A DNA stretch of 64,000 nucleotides from Sulfuracidifex tepidarius (lineage in GTDB: Archaea; Thermoproteota; Thermoprotei_A; Sulfolobales; Sulfolobaceae): contig NZ_AP018929.1 of assembly GCF_008326425.1 (NCBI RefSeq), positions 1,688,875 to 1,752,874 on the forward strand, given 5' to 3'. A program made the position numbers and the translations under genes. The notes below the pieces were generated by a model. The model saw only the letters and a list, made by a program, of their open reading frames with translations, was not told where the DNA came from and did no database searches. Shown in pieces: positions 37,340 to 47,239 of the stretch. Position 1 is the stretch's first letter; every line of letters starts with the position of its first letter.

Positions 37340-37403
37340 TGTTTTCTTAAATAATACGAGACTGCTTTACACTACAAGATAAAAATCTAAGCTAAATTAT
37401 CTT

Positions 37404-39020
37404 TCAAAGAAAATGTTTCATTATTTTAGAAAGGCTAATTTCTGCAGACACCACAGGATATTGTATTCCGAACTTATCTAAGAGCTCTGGAGACACCTCG
37501 CCTAGTTGTCCTACCTCTTCATTTCCTATGACTATTGATGCCGACCTTCCGTTGATGAAATATGGCGATTCTTTTCTGATATAAGATGGTTGAAATCCTA
37601 AGTTTAATAATACCTGATGTAAAGGAGCTTGTATGTCTTCGTAATTAGCTTTGGAGTCCATTATAGCTAGGGCTAGTCTCTTGTCATTTCTGTACCCTGT
37701 ATCGCTCTCTTCGTCCCTAACTACTACGTCAGCGCTTTCGAATATCCTTATGGGGAACCTGGAGCTCTGGTTTCTAGATAAGAAATCCATGAAGACGGGT
37801 ATCAATGAGTTTCTCACAGAATTATATTCTTCTGTTATAGGATTAGCGATTGTTACATATTCTCCAGTAAGATATTCTTTTCTAGTTAATACGTAAGTGA
37901 AAACTTCAATGAAGCCTGAACCTAAACAAAGGTCCTTCAATGACCTTTCTAATAATGTTATGGTTTCAAGGCTACCTCTTTCATGAACTGACAATTTTGT
38001 AGGCTCTATTCTTGAATATCCATACATCATAGCAACGTCTTCAGCTACATCCTCATCCCTTGATATGTCAACTCTGTATGGTGGTATTCTGAGAGTTTTA
38101 CTGCTCAATTCAAAGTCCATTCTATCTTTAGCCAGAAGGTGGACTATCTCCTTATCGCTTAGTCTGATTCCTAAAACTTCTACGATATTTTTGGTATTTA
38201 CCTGAATTTTTCTTCTCTCCATGAACTTGATATTTAAATTGGACTCAAGCTTAACCGAATATATTTTTCCTCCACCTTCAGCCAAGTTTGAAGCTATGAT
38301 GTTGATAGTCTGTGTCACTGCGTCTAGTGAAGTACCCGTAACGTCTATGAATAGATCACTTGTTTTCTCTGTGACCCTAGTATGTTCGGAGTTTATGACT
38401 GGAGGTATGCTCATTACCTTTCCATTTTCCTCTATAACTGAAGGAATAACTCCTCTTTCCCAGTCAGTAGATAGGTTGCCGTATTCCTTCCCTTGCAACG
38501 TGCTTGAGAGCACTTCCTTTACCTCCTCTTCGTGAGCTTCTCCCAGCGGTATGAACTTGTAATTTAACGGAATTTCCTTATAAAATATAGTTTTGCTCTT
38601 AATTTTACTAAGGTCATGTATACCTATTGCGACTTTCTTCCTTTTTCTTCCTATCGTTCCATGAAGTTTCTCTTGGAACTGTATAAGTTCTCTCAATGAT
38701 TTATCGTCTAGCTCAACGTTCTTGACGATGGTTGCGATGGCATAAGGTCTTCTCTTTACGTTGCATATTTTCATTACGTAGTCCGAAGGATTAACCTCAT
38801 AGACGGGCTCTCCCAAAGATATCTCTTTCAGCCCTTCTATAGCCCTCTTGATACCATCAGAGGAAAAGAGATCAGGTCTGTCAGCGTTAACTTCTATCTC
38901 TATATCGTCTCCAATTACTTTTGATTCTGATTTCAGATTAAACAGTAAATCCTCTAGCTCTTTCTCATCAACTTTGAGTTTTCTAAGTAATCTGTCCCTA
39001 TCAAGGTTGATTGTTACCAT
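37404..39020 (-). CDS. pheT: Phenylalanyl-tRNA synthetase beta subunit
   Basis: A 538-residue archaeal-type PheT. The N-terminal B3/B4 editing region and the B5 domain (DEDVAEDVAMMYGYSRIEP) are visible, with a catalytic-like core at the C-terminus (VGQLGEVSPELLDKFGI). It pairs with PheS to charge tRNA-Phe. Its start overlaps the pheS end by seven bases, so the two subunits are coupled. Length is the archaeal norm, shorter than bacterial PheT. Confidence 0.93.
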   Translation of the reverse strand: MVTINLDRDRLLRKLKVDEKELEDLLFNLKSESKVIGDDIEIEVNADRPDLFSSDGIKRAIEGLKEISLGEPVYEVNPSDYVMKICNVKRRPYAIATIVKNVELDDKSLRELIQFQEKLHGTIGRKRKKVAIGIHDLSKIKSKTIFYKEIPLNYKFIPLGEAHEEEVKEVLSSTLQGKEYGNLSTDWERGVIPSVIEENGKVMSIPPVINSEHTRVTEKTSDLFIDVTGTSLDAVTQTINIIASNLAEGGGKIYSVKLESNLNIKFMERRKIQVNTKNIVEVLGIRLSDKEIVHLLAKDRMDFELSSKTLRIPPYRVDISRDEDVAEDVAMMYGYSRIEPTKLSVHERGSLETITLLERSLKDLCLGSGFIEVFTYVLTRKEYLTGEYVTIANPITEEYNSVRNSLIPVFMDFLSRNQSSRFPIRIFESADVVVRDEESDTGYRNDKRLALAIMDSKANYEDIQAPLHQVLLNLGFQPSYIRKESPYFINGRSASIVIGNEEVGQLGEVSPELLDKFGIQYPVVSAEISLSKIMKHFL

Positions 39021-40417
39021 CGTATATCTACCTTCCTTTGTCTTAAGAATTCAATATCATAAGAATATAATTTCCTCACGTCATCGACCCCTGTGTACAA
39101 CATGGCTAATCTCTCTATTCCCATACCCCATGCCCCAGCCCTTTCCTTGACGTGTACTGTTTCAAGTATCTCTGGTCTTAGCATTCCAGCTCCGCACAGC
39201 TCCACCCAACCAAGCCTCCCTATCAACCCGTATGCTTCGACACTGGGTTCCGTGAAAGGGAAATACGCAGGTTTAAATTTAATCTTCTCAATCCCGATTC
39301 CCTTGAATATCTCCTCCAACGTGCCAAGTAACTCCTTAAAGGTGAAACCATCCTCTATTATTAATCCATCTAATTGGTGAAACTCAAGGATGTGAGTCGC
39401 GTCTATTGCATCTGGTCTGAAGACCTTACCTATAGTGAAGGACTTGAATGGAGCCTTAGGTCTCTTTGCCAAAGTCCTTGCAGTAGTAGCGGTAGTATGG
39501 CTTCTCAGGAGCAACCTCTTAGATATTTCCTGGTTCCATTCGTATTTCCACCATGTTTCGTGCATAGACTTCACTTCCTCTACTAAGTTCTGATCCATCG
39601 GTTTTCCCTTACCTTCTATGGCAAAGCTATCGTGGATCTCCCTTGCGGGGTGGTCTTGAGGCTGGAACAGTAGATCAAAGTTGAAGAACTCTATTTCTAC
39701 ATAATCCGTTATAACTTCCTTGAACCCCAAGCTGACCATTACATCCTTTAATTTTTCAAGGAAAAGCTTAAAGAAATGTTTTTTCGCCACCGGGTAAAAT
39801 GGGGGAAATGCCTCAACATTGAAAGGTCTGAAATCCTTTTTCTTCCATTCCTTGCTAAGGAGAACCTCATGGGTCACGGCGTTCAAGAAGTCCTTGGTCT
39901 CTACCTTTTTAATGAGAGATACCTTAGATGTAATCCTCCTGCTTCTTTTTAGCAACCCTCTGCTTACCAGAGTATCTATTTCAGGAGAGTGTCTTGAGGG
40001 ATCAATTAGCGCCTCATATTCTGGAGATCTATAACTGGTTACTTTCGGTACGACCTTCCCATCCTTTATTTCAATTAAATTTTTTCTCTTAGCCCACGTG
40101 ATCGCTATTGAAAAATCTTTCCCCATTATCTTTTTGATTTCGTCGACTTTCAACTGATTTCCTTTCAATACTTCATTAATCAAAATATCCTCTGGTAACC
40201 CTTTCTCCCGTCTTAACTTTCCCTCTTCTGTCAGATCTACTTGGTCTATCTCTTGTGTCTCAGTGTTAACTATGCCCTTGGATTTAAGTAATTCTAGGAG
40301 ACTAAGAACTGAATTGTGATCCATCCCTAAGTCTTTGGAGATCTCTAAGGAGGTGACTTCCCTCGACGGCTCCTTAGACAAGTAATCTACTATTTTCCTC
40401 TCATTTTCGCTTAGCAT
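39014..40417 (-). CDS. pheS: Phenylalanyl-tRNA synthetase alpha subunit
   Basis: The 467-residue catalytic subunit. Residues 1-80 contain winged-helix modules (SLEISKDLGMDHNSVLSLLE) as in eukaryotic PheS. Class II motifs follow: motif 2 region (LRSHTTATTARTLAK, VFRPDAIDATHILEFHQ) and motif 3 (GAWGMGIERLAML). It is the first gene of a pheS-pheT unit. UPF0173 follows immediately upstream on the same strand with four bases between them, so three genes may be co-transcribed. Confidence 0.94.
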   Translation of the reverse strand: MLSENERKIVDYLSKEPSREVTSLEISKDLGMDHNSVLSLLELLKSKGIVNTETQEIDQVDLTEEGKLRREKGLPEDILINEVLKGNQLKVDEIKKIMGKDFSIAITWAKRKNLIEIKDGKVVPKVTSYRSPEYEALIDPSRHSPEIDTLVSRGLLKRSRRITSKVSLIKKVETKDFLNAVTHEVLLSKEWKKKDFRPFNVEAFPPFYPVAKKHFFKLFLEKLKDVMVSLGFKEVITDYVEIEFFNFDLLFQPQDHPAREIHDSFAIEGKGKPMDQNLVEEVKSMHETWWKYEWNQEISKRLLLRSHTTATTARTLAKRPKAPFKSFTIGKVFRPDAIDATHILEFHQLDGLIIEDGFTFKELLGTLEEIFKGIGIEKIKFKPAYFPFTEPSVEAYGLIGRLGWVELCGAGMLRPEILETVHVKERAGAWGMGIERLAMLYTGVDDVRKLYSYDIEFLRQRKVDIRW

Positions 40418-40421
40418 GGTG

Positions 40422-41102
40422 TTACAGCTCGATTTCTTGTCCAGGATAGAGAACCAAAGGTTTAAATCCTTTCTCCTTCACGTAATTCTCAAAATCTCCT
40501 ACGTTAACGTTTATGAGATCCCATGTATTGTAGTGAATTGGTATTACCCCCTTCCTAGGTTTCAGCATTGTAGAGGCTATAGAAGACTGGAAAGGATCCA
40601 TTGTAAACCTTCCTCCGCTAGGAAGTAATACGTAGTCAGGAGAGAACAACTCTCCTATTAGTTTCATATCTTCAAATAGTCCGGTGTCTCCGGCGTGATA
40701 TATTACGTTATCTCCAGTGTTTATGACTATCCCTGTTGGATCCCCATGTTCACTTGAGTGCACTGCTTTCGTAAGTGCCATCTTTATTCCTTCTACGTCT
40801 ATGTAACCTCCTACGTTAGCTGGTATCATTCTCTCCCATGGTATTTTATATTGATTGTTAAGGAAATTCTCTAAATCCCATGTTGCTATTAATTTAGATT
40901 TATCGTTATTCTTCATCAGTTCTATCGCGTCTCCTAAATGGTCGTAATGGTCGTGAGTAATTCCTATTATGTCTGCACCGTAGAAATCTTCTAAGGGAAA
41001 TTTATTTAACGGGTTATCTTTTATTAACGGGTCTATTAAAATTCTTAATCCGTTAACTTTTATTTCTGTTGCTGCATGACCTAACCATCTAAGGCTTGTC
41101 AT
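40422..41102 (-). CDS. UPF0173-type metallo-beta-lactamase-fold hydrolase
   Basis: A 226-residue hydrolase. The metal-binding motif is [10 protein letters not shown], with later ligands in [17 protein letters not shown] and IHYNTW. The fold is the metallo-beta-lactamase type; substrates of UPF0173 are not known. I placed the start at the ATG at 41102 because the sequence from [13 protein letters not shown] matches the family start, while the longer frame to 41336 is antisense to map. It shares an AT-rich promoter region with divergent map. Confidence 0.85.
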   Translation of the reverse strand: MTSLRWLGHAATEIKVNGLRILIDPLIKDNPLNKFPLEDFYGADIIGITHDHYDHLGDAIELMKNNDKSKLIATWDLENFLNNQYKIPWERMIPANVGGYIDVEGIKMALTKAVHSSEHGDPTGIVINTGDNVIYHAGDTGLFEDMKLIGELFSPDYVLLPSGGRFTMDPFQSSIASTMLKPRKGVIPIHYNTWDLINVNVGDFENYVKEKGFKPLVLYPGQEIEL

Positions 41103-41125
41103 GCTATAAAATGACTCAAGACAAA

Positions 41126-41138
41126 GATTAAAGTTTAG
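41126..41138. promoter_or_regulatory. Shared divergent promoter box (UPF0173 / map)
   Basis: GATTAAAGTTTAG sits near the midpoint of the start codons at 41102 (minus) and 41158 (plus), about 26-28 bases from each. It is a third likely bidirectional TATA region. Confidence 0.45.
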
Positions 41139-41157
41139 AGAGAACCAATTCAGAGAT

Positions 41158-42066
41158 ATGAATGACGAAGAACTAAAGAAGGTACTTGAAGCTGGCAGAA
41201 TAGGAGCCAGAGCTAGAGAAGCGGGAGCTAAGTTAATAAAAGCAGGGGCGAAGGTATTAGACGTTTGTGAGGCAGCGGAAAAGATAATAATAGAAGCAGG
41301 AGCTTTTCCTGCATTTCCGTGTAATTTATCTATCAATTCAGAAGCTGCTCATTACAGTCCTTTGATAGGAGACGAAAAGGTGATACCAGAAGGTGCAGTA
41401 GTGAAGTTAGATATAGGTGCACATATAGACGGCTTCATATCAGATACCGCAGTAACTGTTAGCCTTGAAGACCGTTATGAGAAACTGTTAGATTCCTCAA
41501 GGGATGCTCTGAAGTTTGCCATAATGAACTCTAAGGTAGGAGCTAACATAGGGGATATAGGTAAAGTCATAGAGAAGACAATTAAGATCAATGGTTTTAA
41601 ACCAATAAGGAATCTAGGAGGTCATCTCATAAAACGTTACGAGCTTCACGCTGGAGTTTTCATACCTAATGTATACGAAAGGAATGCCGGAACTCTACAA
41701 GACGGTAATACATATGCTATAGAACCCTTCGCGACCGATGGTGCGGGAATGGTAATAGAAGGGAAGCAGATAACTATATATTCGGTGAGAAGCGTCGACG
41801 AGAAGGGACTGAACGACGTGGAACGTAAATATCTTTCCGAGATCTTTCATAGGTTTAATTACCTGCCCTTCAATGAGAGATGGTTAAAGGATATTGGAAG
41901 TGCAGACGAAATAAGGTCTAATTTAGTTTCCTTGTCGAAGAAAGGCAAACTATACGGCTACCCAGTCCTGATAGAAGCCAAGAAGGGAATTGTAGCACAG
42001 TTCGAGCATACAATTTACGTCTCTAAGGATAACTTGATAGTTACCACAGATGTCAACAATTCTTGA
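41158..42066 (+). CDS. map: Methionine aminopeptidase, type II
   Basis: Removes the N-terminal methionine of new proteins. The metal-binding residues are visible in [19 protein letters not shown] (two aspartates), [13 protein letters not shown] (histidine), [12 protein letters not shown] (glutamate) and [10 protein letters not shown] (glutamate). The insertion between the histidine and the last glutamate marks it as type II, as in archaea and eukaryotes. 302 residues is typical. The ATG at 41158 is leaderless or nearly so. Confidence 0.94.
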   Translation: MNDEELKKVLEAGRIGARAREAGAKLIKAGAKVLDVCEAAEKIIIEAGAFPAFPCNLSINSEAAHYSPLIGDEKVIPEGAVVKLDIGAHIDGFISDTAVTVSLEDRYEKLLDSSRDALKFAIMNSKVGANIGDIGKVIEKTIKINGFKPIRNLGGHLIKRYELHAGVFIPNVYERNAGTLQDGNTYAIEPFATDGAGMVIEGKQITIYSVRSVDEKGLNDVERKYLSEIFHRFNYLPFNERWLKDIGSADEIRSNLVSLSKKGKLYGYPVLIEAKKGIVAQFEHTIYVSKDNLIVTTDVNNS

Positions 42067-42110
42067 ATAAAGTTTAATTTGTGGAAGTGAGAGAAGACAT
42101 AAGATACAAC

Positions 42111-43247
42111 ATGAGTATTTTAATAGCACTTGCATCAAGTAGCAGTGGTTCATCGTCTTATGTCTATTTGAACACTTTGTTCTTCGTCGCAATATTCCTA
42201 TTTTACATGTTGCTAGCTTTGCCAGGGCCAGGTACCAAGATTAACATGATGTTTCTATCTAGGGGTATAGAGGCACAACTTAGCCAAATAGAGACCTATC
42301 TGAAGGACTCTAAGAAGAAAATGCAGGAAGTTTTAGCTTCAAAGGGGGTTCAGAAACCAGATGAAGTGATAGATAGAGTTTCAGAAATCTTCACGATAGA
42401 TCCAGTCTCAGTTGAGCCCACAGATATAATAGGAAGAATGAGGTTGATGTTAAGAACTACTGAAGACAAGATAAGGGACATAATGGAACTTTCAGCTCCT
42501 AACATTGACCCCGTTACGAGGAGTAAGTTAGAAGTCTCTGCAGAGGTGGTTAATACACTGAACATGATCCACAAAGTAATAAGGCACTACCTCTTGTCAG
42601 CTAAGAAGACAAATAGCATTTTCATTCTCTATCAGCTCCAAATGGTTGTTCCACAGCTAGTTAAGTTATCTGAAGCTTATTCTAAGGCCATGAACACCTT
42701 TATGAAAGGGATACCCGTTGGGGACTCTCTAGGTCCTTTAGTTGCTGCAAATCTCCTGATGAACTCTCAAAACAAGTGGAATCCAAGCAGGGATACTGTA
42801 GCAGGAGAAGTGGAATACGAAGACAGGAAGTTAGTAGTAGTGAAAGCTGAGGGGCCAATGGCAACAGTGGGAAGGCCCGGAGAAGCGGTAGCAAACGTTA
42901 TAGAAGAATACAAAGGCAACGTTAAGAGAATAATAACTATAGACGCCGCGTTAAAACTCGAAGGGGAGGATACAGGTAGTGTAGCTGAAGGTACGGGTGT
43001 AGCGATGGGAGATCCAGGACCTGAGAAGATAGCAATAGAAAGAGTTGCAGTGAAGTATGGAATTCCTATAGATGCTATAGTTGTGAAAATGGGGATGGAA
43101 GAAGCTATAACTGAGATGAGAAAGCCAGTCTTTGATGCTTCCTCTAAAGTTATGGATATGCTAAGGAGAATAATTCAAGAAAGAACTAAACCTGGAGACC
43201 TAGTAGTTGTTGTAGGAGTAGGAAACACTTCTGGGGTGGCTCAGTAA
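42111..43247 (+). CDS. DUF1512 family membrane-anchored protein
   Basis: An archaeal conserved protein of unknown function, about 378 residues. An N-terminal hydrophobic segment (about 18-40) precedes a helical region and a C-terminal domain containing [18 protein letters not shown] and [18 protein letters not shown], which looks like a nucleotide or phosphate-binding fold. I recall this family as DUF1512; not verified. ATG at 42111 is preferred because GTTTAATTT at 42072-42080 predicts transcription from about 42102; a GTG at 42081 is an alternative. It forms an operon with the next small gene (TAATG overlap). Confidence 0.75.
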   Translation: MSILIALASSSSGSSSYVYLNTLFFVAIFLFYMLLALPGPGTKINMMFLSRGIEAQLSQIETYLKDSKKKMQEVLASKGVQKPDEVIDRVSEIFTIDPVSVEPTDIIGRMRLMLRTTEDKIRDIMELSAPNIDPVTRSKLEVSAEVVNTLNMIHKVIRHYLLSAKKTNSIFILYQLQMVVPQLVKLSEAYSKAMNTFMKGIPVGDSLGPLVAANLLMNSQNKWNPSRDTVAGEVEYEDRKLVVVKAEGPMATVGRPGEAVANVIEEYKGNVKRIITIDAALKLEGEDTGSVAEGTGVAMGDPGPEKIAIERVAVKYGIPIDAIVVKMGMEEAITEMRKPVFDASSKVMDMLRRIIQERTKPGDLVVVVGVGNTSGVAQ

Positions 43248-43441
43248 TGTCGTCAACCCAACAAAAAGAACAACTAAGCGTGTTCACCGTCATAAAGTGC
43301 AGGACATGTGATTATAACAACACAAGAGCCTTTATGGAAGGTGACTTCGTTTTGAAAGAAGTAGGGAAGTGTGAAAAGGACGGAGGCACTCTTTACATCG
43401 CTGGAATATATGCAGTAAGTCAGGGAAAGGACAATAAATAG
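43247..43441 (+). CDS. Small zinc-ribbon-like protein
   Basis: A 64-residue protein with CRTCDYNNTRAF and GKCEKDGG, three cysteines and possibly a fourth ligand, suggesting a rubredoxin- or zinc-ribbon-type metal site. It begins within the stop codon of the DUF1512 gene, so the two are coupled. Function unknown; conserved small zinc proteins often bind nucleic acid, but nothing here shows that. Confidence 0.7.
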   Translation: MSSTQQKEQLSVFTVIKCRTCDYNNTRAFMEGDFVLKEVGKCEKDGGTLYIAGIYAVSQGKDNK

Positions 43442-43471
43442 CTTTTTTAATGCTGGTTCAGCTTATACTTT

Positions 43472-43593
43472 GCTACCCGGTCATAGTAGACGGGCAAACA
43501 CCCGGACTCATCTCGAACCCGGAAGTTAAGCCGTCTACGTTGGTAGGGCGGTGGATTCCGAGAGGATCCGCAGCCCTGCCGAACCGGGATGGC
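43472..43593 (+). rRNA. rrf: 5S ribosomal RNA
   Basis: Sequence features of archaeal 5S rRNA are clear: CCCGGTCATAG near the 5' end, ACACCCGGACTCATCTCGAA, CCCGGAAGTTAAGCC and GGATCCGCAGCCCTGCC. The terminal stem pairs GCTACCCGGT with ACCGGGATGGC. A TTTTTTAA box at about 43442-43449 lies 26 bases upstream. It stands alone; no 16S or 23S gene is in the window, as is normal in Sulfolobales. Ends are set by the terminal stem and may be off by one or two bases. Confidence 0.95.
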
Positions 43594-43624
43594 TTTAAAG
43601 CTGAATTTTTATCTTAATTTACTG

Positions 43625-44797
43625 ATGAAGAAAGTTTTTGACGATTTGCATGGTTATGTTAGTCTGGACGACGTTGAGGTAAGGATACTTGACCATCCGC
43701 TTCTTCAGAGACTTAGACGCATAAAACAGACAAGCTTAGCGTTTATGGTTTATCCAGGGGCGGTTAATACTAGGTTTAGCCACGCCATAGGAACGGTCTA
43801 TTTAACATCTAAACTCGGCGAAATTCTAGAAGATAAAGGATTTGTTACGAATGACGAAATAAGGAAGCTGAGACTCGCAGCACTACTTCATGATATAGGT
43901 CAGTTTCCATTCTCCCATTCTCTAGGAGGTTTCTTCATGTCTAAAAATTTCTCCAATTCTGACTTTGGAGATATGCTGATTTCCTTAACTGACATAAAGG
44001 ACATTCTTAGTGAAGGAGGGTATCCTTACAAGGAAATTAAGGATATTCTGTGGGGAGGTAACAGCTTGAGGGGAGTAATAGATAGTGACGTTGACGTTGA
44101 TAGAATGGATTATCTGTTACGCGATTCTAAGTACAGTGGGGTTCAACTCGGGAGCATAGATCTTCAACGTTTAATGGATAACGTGAATTATGAAGATGGT
44201 AAGATAAGGATCCATGAGAAGGGGCTATATAGCGCAGAAAACTTCTTCATAGCTAGGCTTCATATGTACCAGGCTGTGTATTACCACAAAACGATAGTTG
44301 GATATGAACTGCTGGTTAGAAAGATTTACTCAGACATGATCGAAGAATGTGAAGTTCCGGGCACTCCCGGAGAACTGAGAGAAATAGTACAGGGAAATGG
44401 AATCTTCATGTGGGACGATGAATGGGTTTATTCAAGGCTTTACAACTGTTACTTGACCACAACTAATGATACGCTCAGAGAGAAAATATGGAACTTCATT
44501 AACAGAAGAGGACCAAAGATGATATACGACGAGCCATACCCGCAGACGGGAAAGAATATTCACGATATTCTAGAAAAACTGGAATCTTCTAATATACCAA
44601 AGGACTCTATATATCCTATAGAAGAAGACATCTCAATTATAGATAAGAAGAGGATCTCTTTTATTAGGAAAACTGGAGACGAATCGACAATAGACGAGAT
44701 GGGGTTTTTACTTAAGTCAGTGCCAGCTAGACTGTCAATAAATAGAGTATACGTAGATGCTATATTCGCTCCTAAGGCAAGGGAGATCATACCTTGA
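43625..44797 (+). CDS. HD-domain phosphohydrolase (dNTPase/SAMHD1-like)
   Basis: About 390 residues. HD-domain metal ligands appear in HDIGQFPFSHSL and later SDVDVDRMDYLLRDS; the N-terminal RLRRIKQTSLA and NTRFSHAIGTVY match the dGTPase/SAMHD1-like group. It may hydrolyse dNTPs or other nucleotides. The ATG at 43625 is chosen because TTTAAA at 43594-43599, just after the 5S gene, predicts a leaderless transcript; the longer frame from 43589 starts within 5S. Confidence 0.82.
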   Translation: MKKVFDDLHGYVSLDDVEVRILDHPLLQRLRRIKQTSLAFMVYPGAVNTRFSHAIGTVYLTSKLGEILEDKGFVTNDEIRKLRLAALLHDIGQFPFSHSLGGFFMSKNFSNSDFGDMLISLTDIKDILSEGGYPYKEIKDILWGGNSLRGVIDSDVDVDRMDYLLRDSKYSGVQLGSIDLQRLMDNVNYEDGKIRIHEKGLYSAENFFIARLHMYQAVYYHKTIVGYELLVRKIYSDMIEECEVPGTPGELREIVQGNGIFMWDDEWVYSRLYNCYLTTTNDTLREKIWNFINRRGPKMIYDEPYPQTGKNIHDILEKLESSNIPKDSIYPIEEDISIIDKKRISFIRKTGDESTIDEMGFLLKSVPARLSINRVYVDAIFAPKAREIIP

Positions 44798-45489
44798 TCA
44801 AGGTAATCCTCTTTGATTTGGATGGCACTTTAACGATCGATAGAAATAGTTATTTACTAGACCTCGATGCACTCAATTCAATTAGGGATTTGCAAAGTCT
44901 TGGCGTTAAGGCCTTCTTGGTTACCGGCAATTCATATCCGGTTTCTAGAGGGCTCGCAACATATTTAGGTATGGATGGAGTTGTTGCAGAGAACGGTTGC
45001 GTAGTTTATGCTGGAGAAGAACATTTTCTTTGTAAAGAAATAGACCACATTATAGTTAAGGAGTTTGAATCCAAGTTTGGACTCAAGGGTAGTTGGCAGA
45101 ACAAATTCAGGAAATACGACTTCGGTTTCTATCCTCCGCAGATTACCCCTCCTATGGAGGAGTGGGCCTTAGAGAACGGGTTTTCATTGAAAACTAGCGG
45201 GTATGCGCTCCATTTGAGTTATAATAGCCAAGGTAAGCTGATTGGAGTGAGGAAACTGCTGGATCTGTTAAAATTGGATGAAAAAGACGTAGCTGCTATA
45301 GGCGACTCGCTAACTGATATAGATATGATGAAATTAGCTGGTGTGAAGGTCGCGGTAGCTAACGGGGACGACGAACTGAAAGCTATAGCAGATTTAGTAA
45401 CTAAAGGGAAAAGCGGTGAGGGTGTAAAAGAATATATTATGAGCATAGTCAATGCTTTACATGGAAGAAATCAGAGAACTTGCCCGTAA
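44794..45489 (+). CDS. pgp: Phosphoglycolate phosphatase, archaeal HAD type
   Basis: A 231-residue HAD hydrolase. Motif I is LFDLDGTLT, motif II FLVTGNS, motif III includes KLIGVRKLLD and motif IV GDSLTDIDMMKLAG. The cap domain is of the Cof/archaeal PGPase kind. It probably removes phosphate from 2-phosphoglycolate formed during DNA repair. A TTG start at 44794 overlaps the HD gene stop, and the 3' end overlaps gltX, so the three genes are tightly packed. Confidence 0.82.
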   Translation: MIKVILFDLDGTLTIDRNSYLLDLDALNSIRDLQSLGVKAFLVTGNSYPVSRGLATYLGMDGVVAENGCVVYAGEEHFLCKEIDHIIVKEFESKFGLKGSWQNKFRKYDFGFYPPQITPPMEEWALENGFSLKTSGYALHLSYNSQGKLIGVRKLLDLLKLDEKDVAAIGDSLTDIDMMKLAGVKVAVANGDDELKAIADLVTKGKSGEGVKEYIMSIVNALHGRNQRTCP

Positions 45490-47176
45490 ATATGCCCTTC
45501 AGAATGCTTATACTCATGGAGGTAAAGCTCAATCTGGATCAGTAGTAAGCAAGATTTTTGCCGAAAGACCTGACCTGAAGACCAAGGCTAGAGAGATCGT
45601 CTCCATAGTGAATGAAGTTACAACCCAAGTAAACTCCATGAGCCTAGAAGATCAAAGGCACGAGTTGGAGGAGAAGTATCCTCATTTACTAGAAAAGAAA
45701 AAGGAAGAGAAGGAAATAAAGACCCTTCCAGAACTTCCTAACTTGAGGGGAAAGGTAGTCACTAGGTTTGCACCCAACCCTGACGGGCCGCTTCATCTAG
45801 GTAACTCACGTGCAGCTATAATATCTTACGAGTATGCTAAGATGTATAAAGGGGACTTCATCTTAAGGTTCGATGATACAGACCCGAAAGTGAAGAAGCC
45901 AATCAAGGAAGCGTATGGCTGGATAAGAGAGGACCTGAAGTGGCTTGGTATTTCGTGGACGGAGGAGTTCGCAGCATCATCGAGGTTCGAGAGATATTAT
46001 GATGTAGCGAAGGATCTGATTGAGAAGAGTTATGCCTACGTGGATACTTGCAATAAAGAGACATTCTTGGATTTTTCTATGAAAAGGATCTCCGAACCGG
46101 AATGTCTTCACAGGAGTTCCCCGAAGGAGAAAAACCTAGAGTTATGGGAACAGATGCTCGAAGGTAAATTCAAAGAAGGCGAGGCTGTACTTAGAATAAA
46201 GACCGATATGGACGACCCAGATCCTTCTCAAAGGGATTGGGTAATGTTTAGGGTCATCAACACAGAGGAGAACCCTCATCCGCTTACTGGGAACAAATAC
46301 ACGGTATTTCCGACCTACAACTTCGCTACTTCAGTAGATGACCACGATAAGGGAGTAACTCACGTCTTCAGGGCAAAGGAGCACATGTCTAACTCACTTA
46401 AACAGAAGTGGGTCTTCAACTATTTGAACTGGGAGTTCCCAATAGTCATGGAATTCGGAAGACTTAAGCTCGAAGGCTTTATGATGAGTAAGTCTAAAAT
46501 AAAGGAGATCCTTGAGAAGGGAGTTACGAGAGACGACCCTAGATTGTCGACGCTAGCCGGTTTAAGGAGGAGAGGAATACTCCCTGATACTATTAAGGAA
46601 ATAATAATCGAGGTGGGTTTGAAGACCTCTGATGCTACGATAAGTTTTGATAATATAGCAGCAATAAACAGGAAGAAATTAGACAAGACTGCAAAGAGGT
46701 ACATGTACATACCTAAAGATAAGGCAAAATCTATGAGGATATCAGGCATGTCTGGTTGTATAACTGCTAAAATCCCATTTAATTTCTCTAATCCTAATGA
46801 ATTTAGAGAGATAAAGGTATGTGAAGGAGACGAAATTATCTTGGACTCAGACGACGCCAGAGAAGGAAGGCATCTGAGACTAATGGATCTCTGCAACGTG
46901 AGAGTGGAAGGAGGCAATCTGGTATATGAAAGCAGGACTTTAGAGGAAGGTAAAGCTAAAGATGCGTCTATAGTACAATGGGTTAAGTCGGCTGAGAGTT
47001 TTCCTATGATTTTAAAGAAGTACAACGGCAATGACGAAAGGGAAGAGCGTGGCTTTGCTGAGTCTTCCATATCATCCCTTAATGTGAACGATATTATCCA
47101 ATTCTTCAGGTACGGTTTCGTTAGGATAGACGAGAAGAAATCCGATATTATGGTTGCCATCTTTTCCCATGATTGA
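45461..47176 (+). CDS. gltX: Glutamyl-tRNA synthetase
   Basis: About 571 residues, class I, archaeal/eukaryotic GluRS type. The HIGH motif is FAPNPDGPLHLGNSR and the KMSKS motif is MMSKSKIKE. The C-terminal region is the beta-barrel anticodon domain of the GlnRS-like group rather than the bacterial helical domain. Archaeal enzymes of this type charge both tRNA-Glu and tRNA-Gln, the latter then amidated. ATG at 45461 and ATG at 45452 both overlap the phosphatase gene; 45461 gives the usual start. Confidence 0.93.
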   Translation: MEEIRELARKYALQNAYTHGGKAQSGSVVSKIFAERPDLKTKAREIVSIVNEVTTQVNSMSLEDQRHELEEKYPHLLEKKKEEKEIKTLPELPNLRGKVVTRFAPNPDGPLHLGNSRAAIISYEYAKMYKGDFILRFDDTDPKVKKPIKEAYGWIREDLKWLGISWTEEFAASSRFERYYDVAKDLIEKSYAYVDTCNKETFLDFSMKRISEPECLHRSSPKEKNLELWEQMLEGKFKEGEAVLRIKTDMDDPDPSQRDWVMFRVINTEENPHPLTGNKYTVFPTYNFATSVDDHDKGVTHVFRAKEHMSNSLKQKWVFNYLNWEFPIVMEFGRLKLEGFMMSKSKIKEILEKGVTRDDPRLSTLAGLRRRGILPDTIKEIIIEVGLKTSDATISFDNIAAINRKKLDKTAKRYMYIPKDKAKSMRISGMSGCITAKIPFNFSNPNEFREIKVCEGDEIILDSDDAREGRHLRLMDLCNVRVEGGNLVYESRTLEEGKAKDASIVQWVKSAESFPMILKKYNGNDEREERGFAESSISSLNVNDIIQFFRYGFVRIDEKKSDIMVAIFSHD

Positions 47177-47203
47177 AAAACTTTTATAGGAAAGAACACA
47201 CGT

Positions 47204-47239
47204 ATGAAATGCGCGACCTAAAAGGTGAGGATGAGCGCT
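47204..47239 (+). promoter_or_regulatory. Possible L7Ae-binding kink-turn in the rpl7ae leader
   Basis: GCGC (47211-47214) followed by GA can pair with GCGC (47235-47238) preceded by AGGATGA (47228-47234), a close match to box C (RTGATGA). The stem with GA/GA is the core of a kink-turn or kink-loop. It overlaps the Shine-Dalgarno-like GGTGAGG (47224-47230) and abuts the ATG at 47240. A five-codon frame (ATG at 47204) also lies here. Archaeal L7Ae is known to bind kink-turns in its own leader and repress translation, so autoregulation is plausible. Confidence 0.45.

Noticed and set aside
41103-41336. N-terminal extension of the UPF0173 gene
   Set aside because: Residues before the ATG at 41102 are antisense to map and unlike the family, so the shorter protein is correct.
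46420-47199. 259-residue minus-strand open frame
   Set aside because: It lies entirely antisense to gltX, has no family features and shows the biased composition of a shadow frame.
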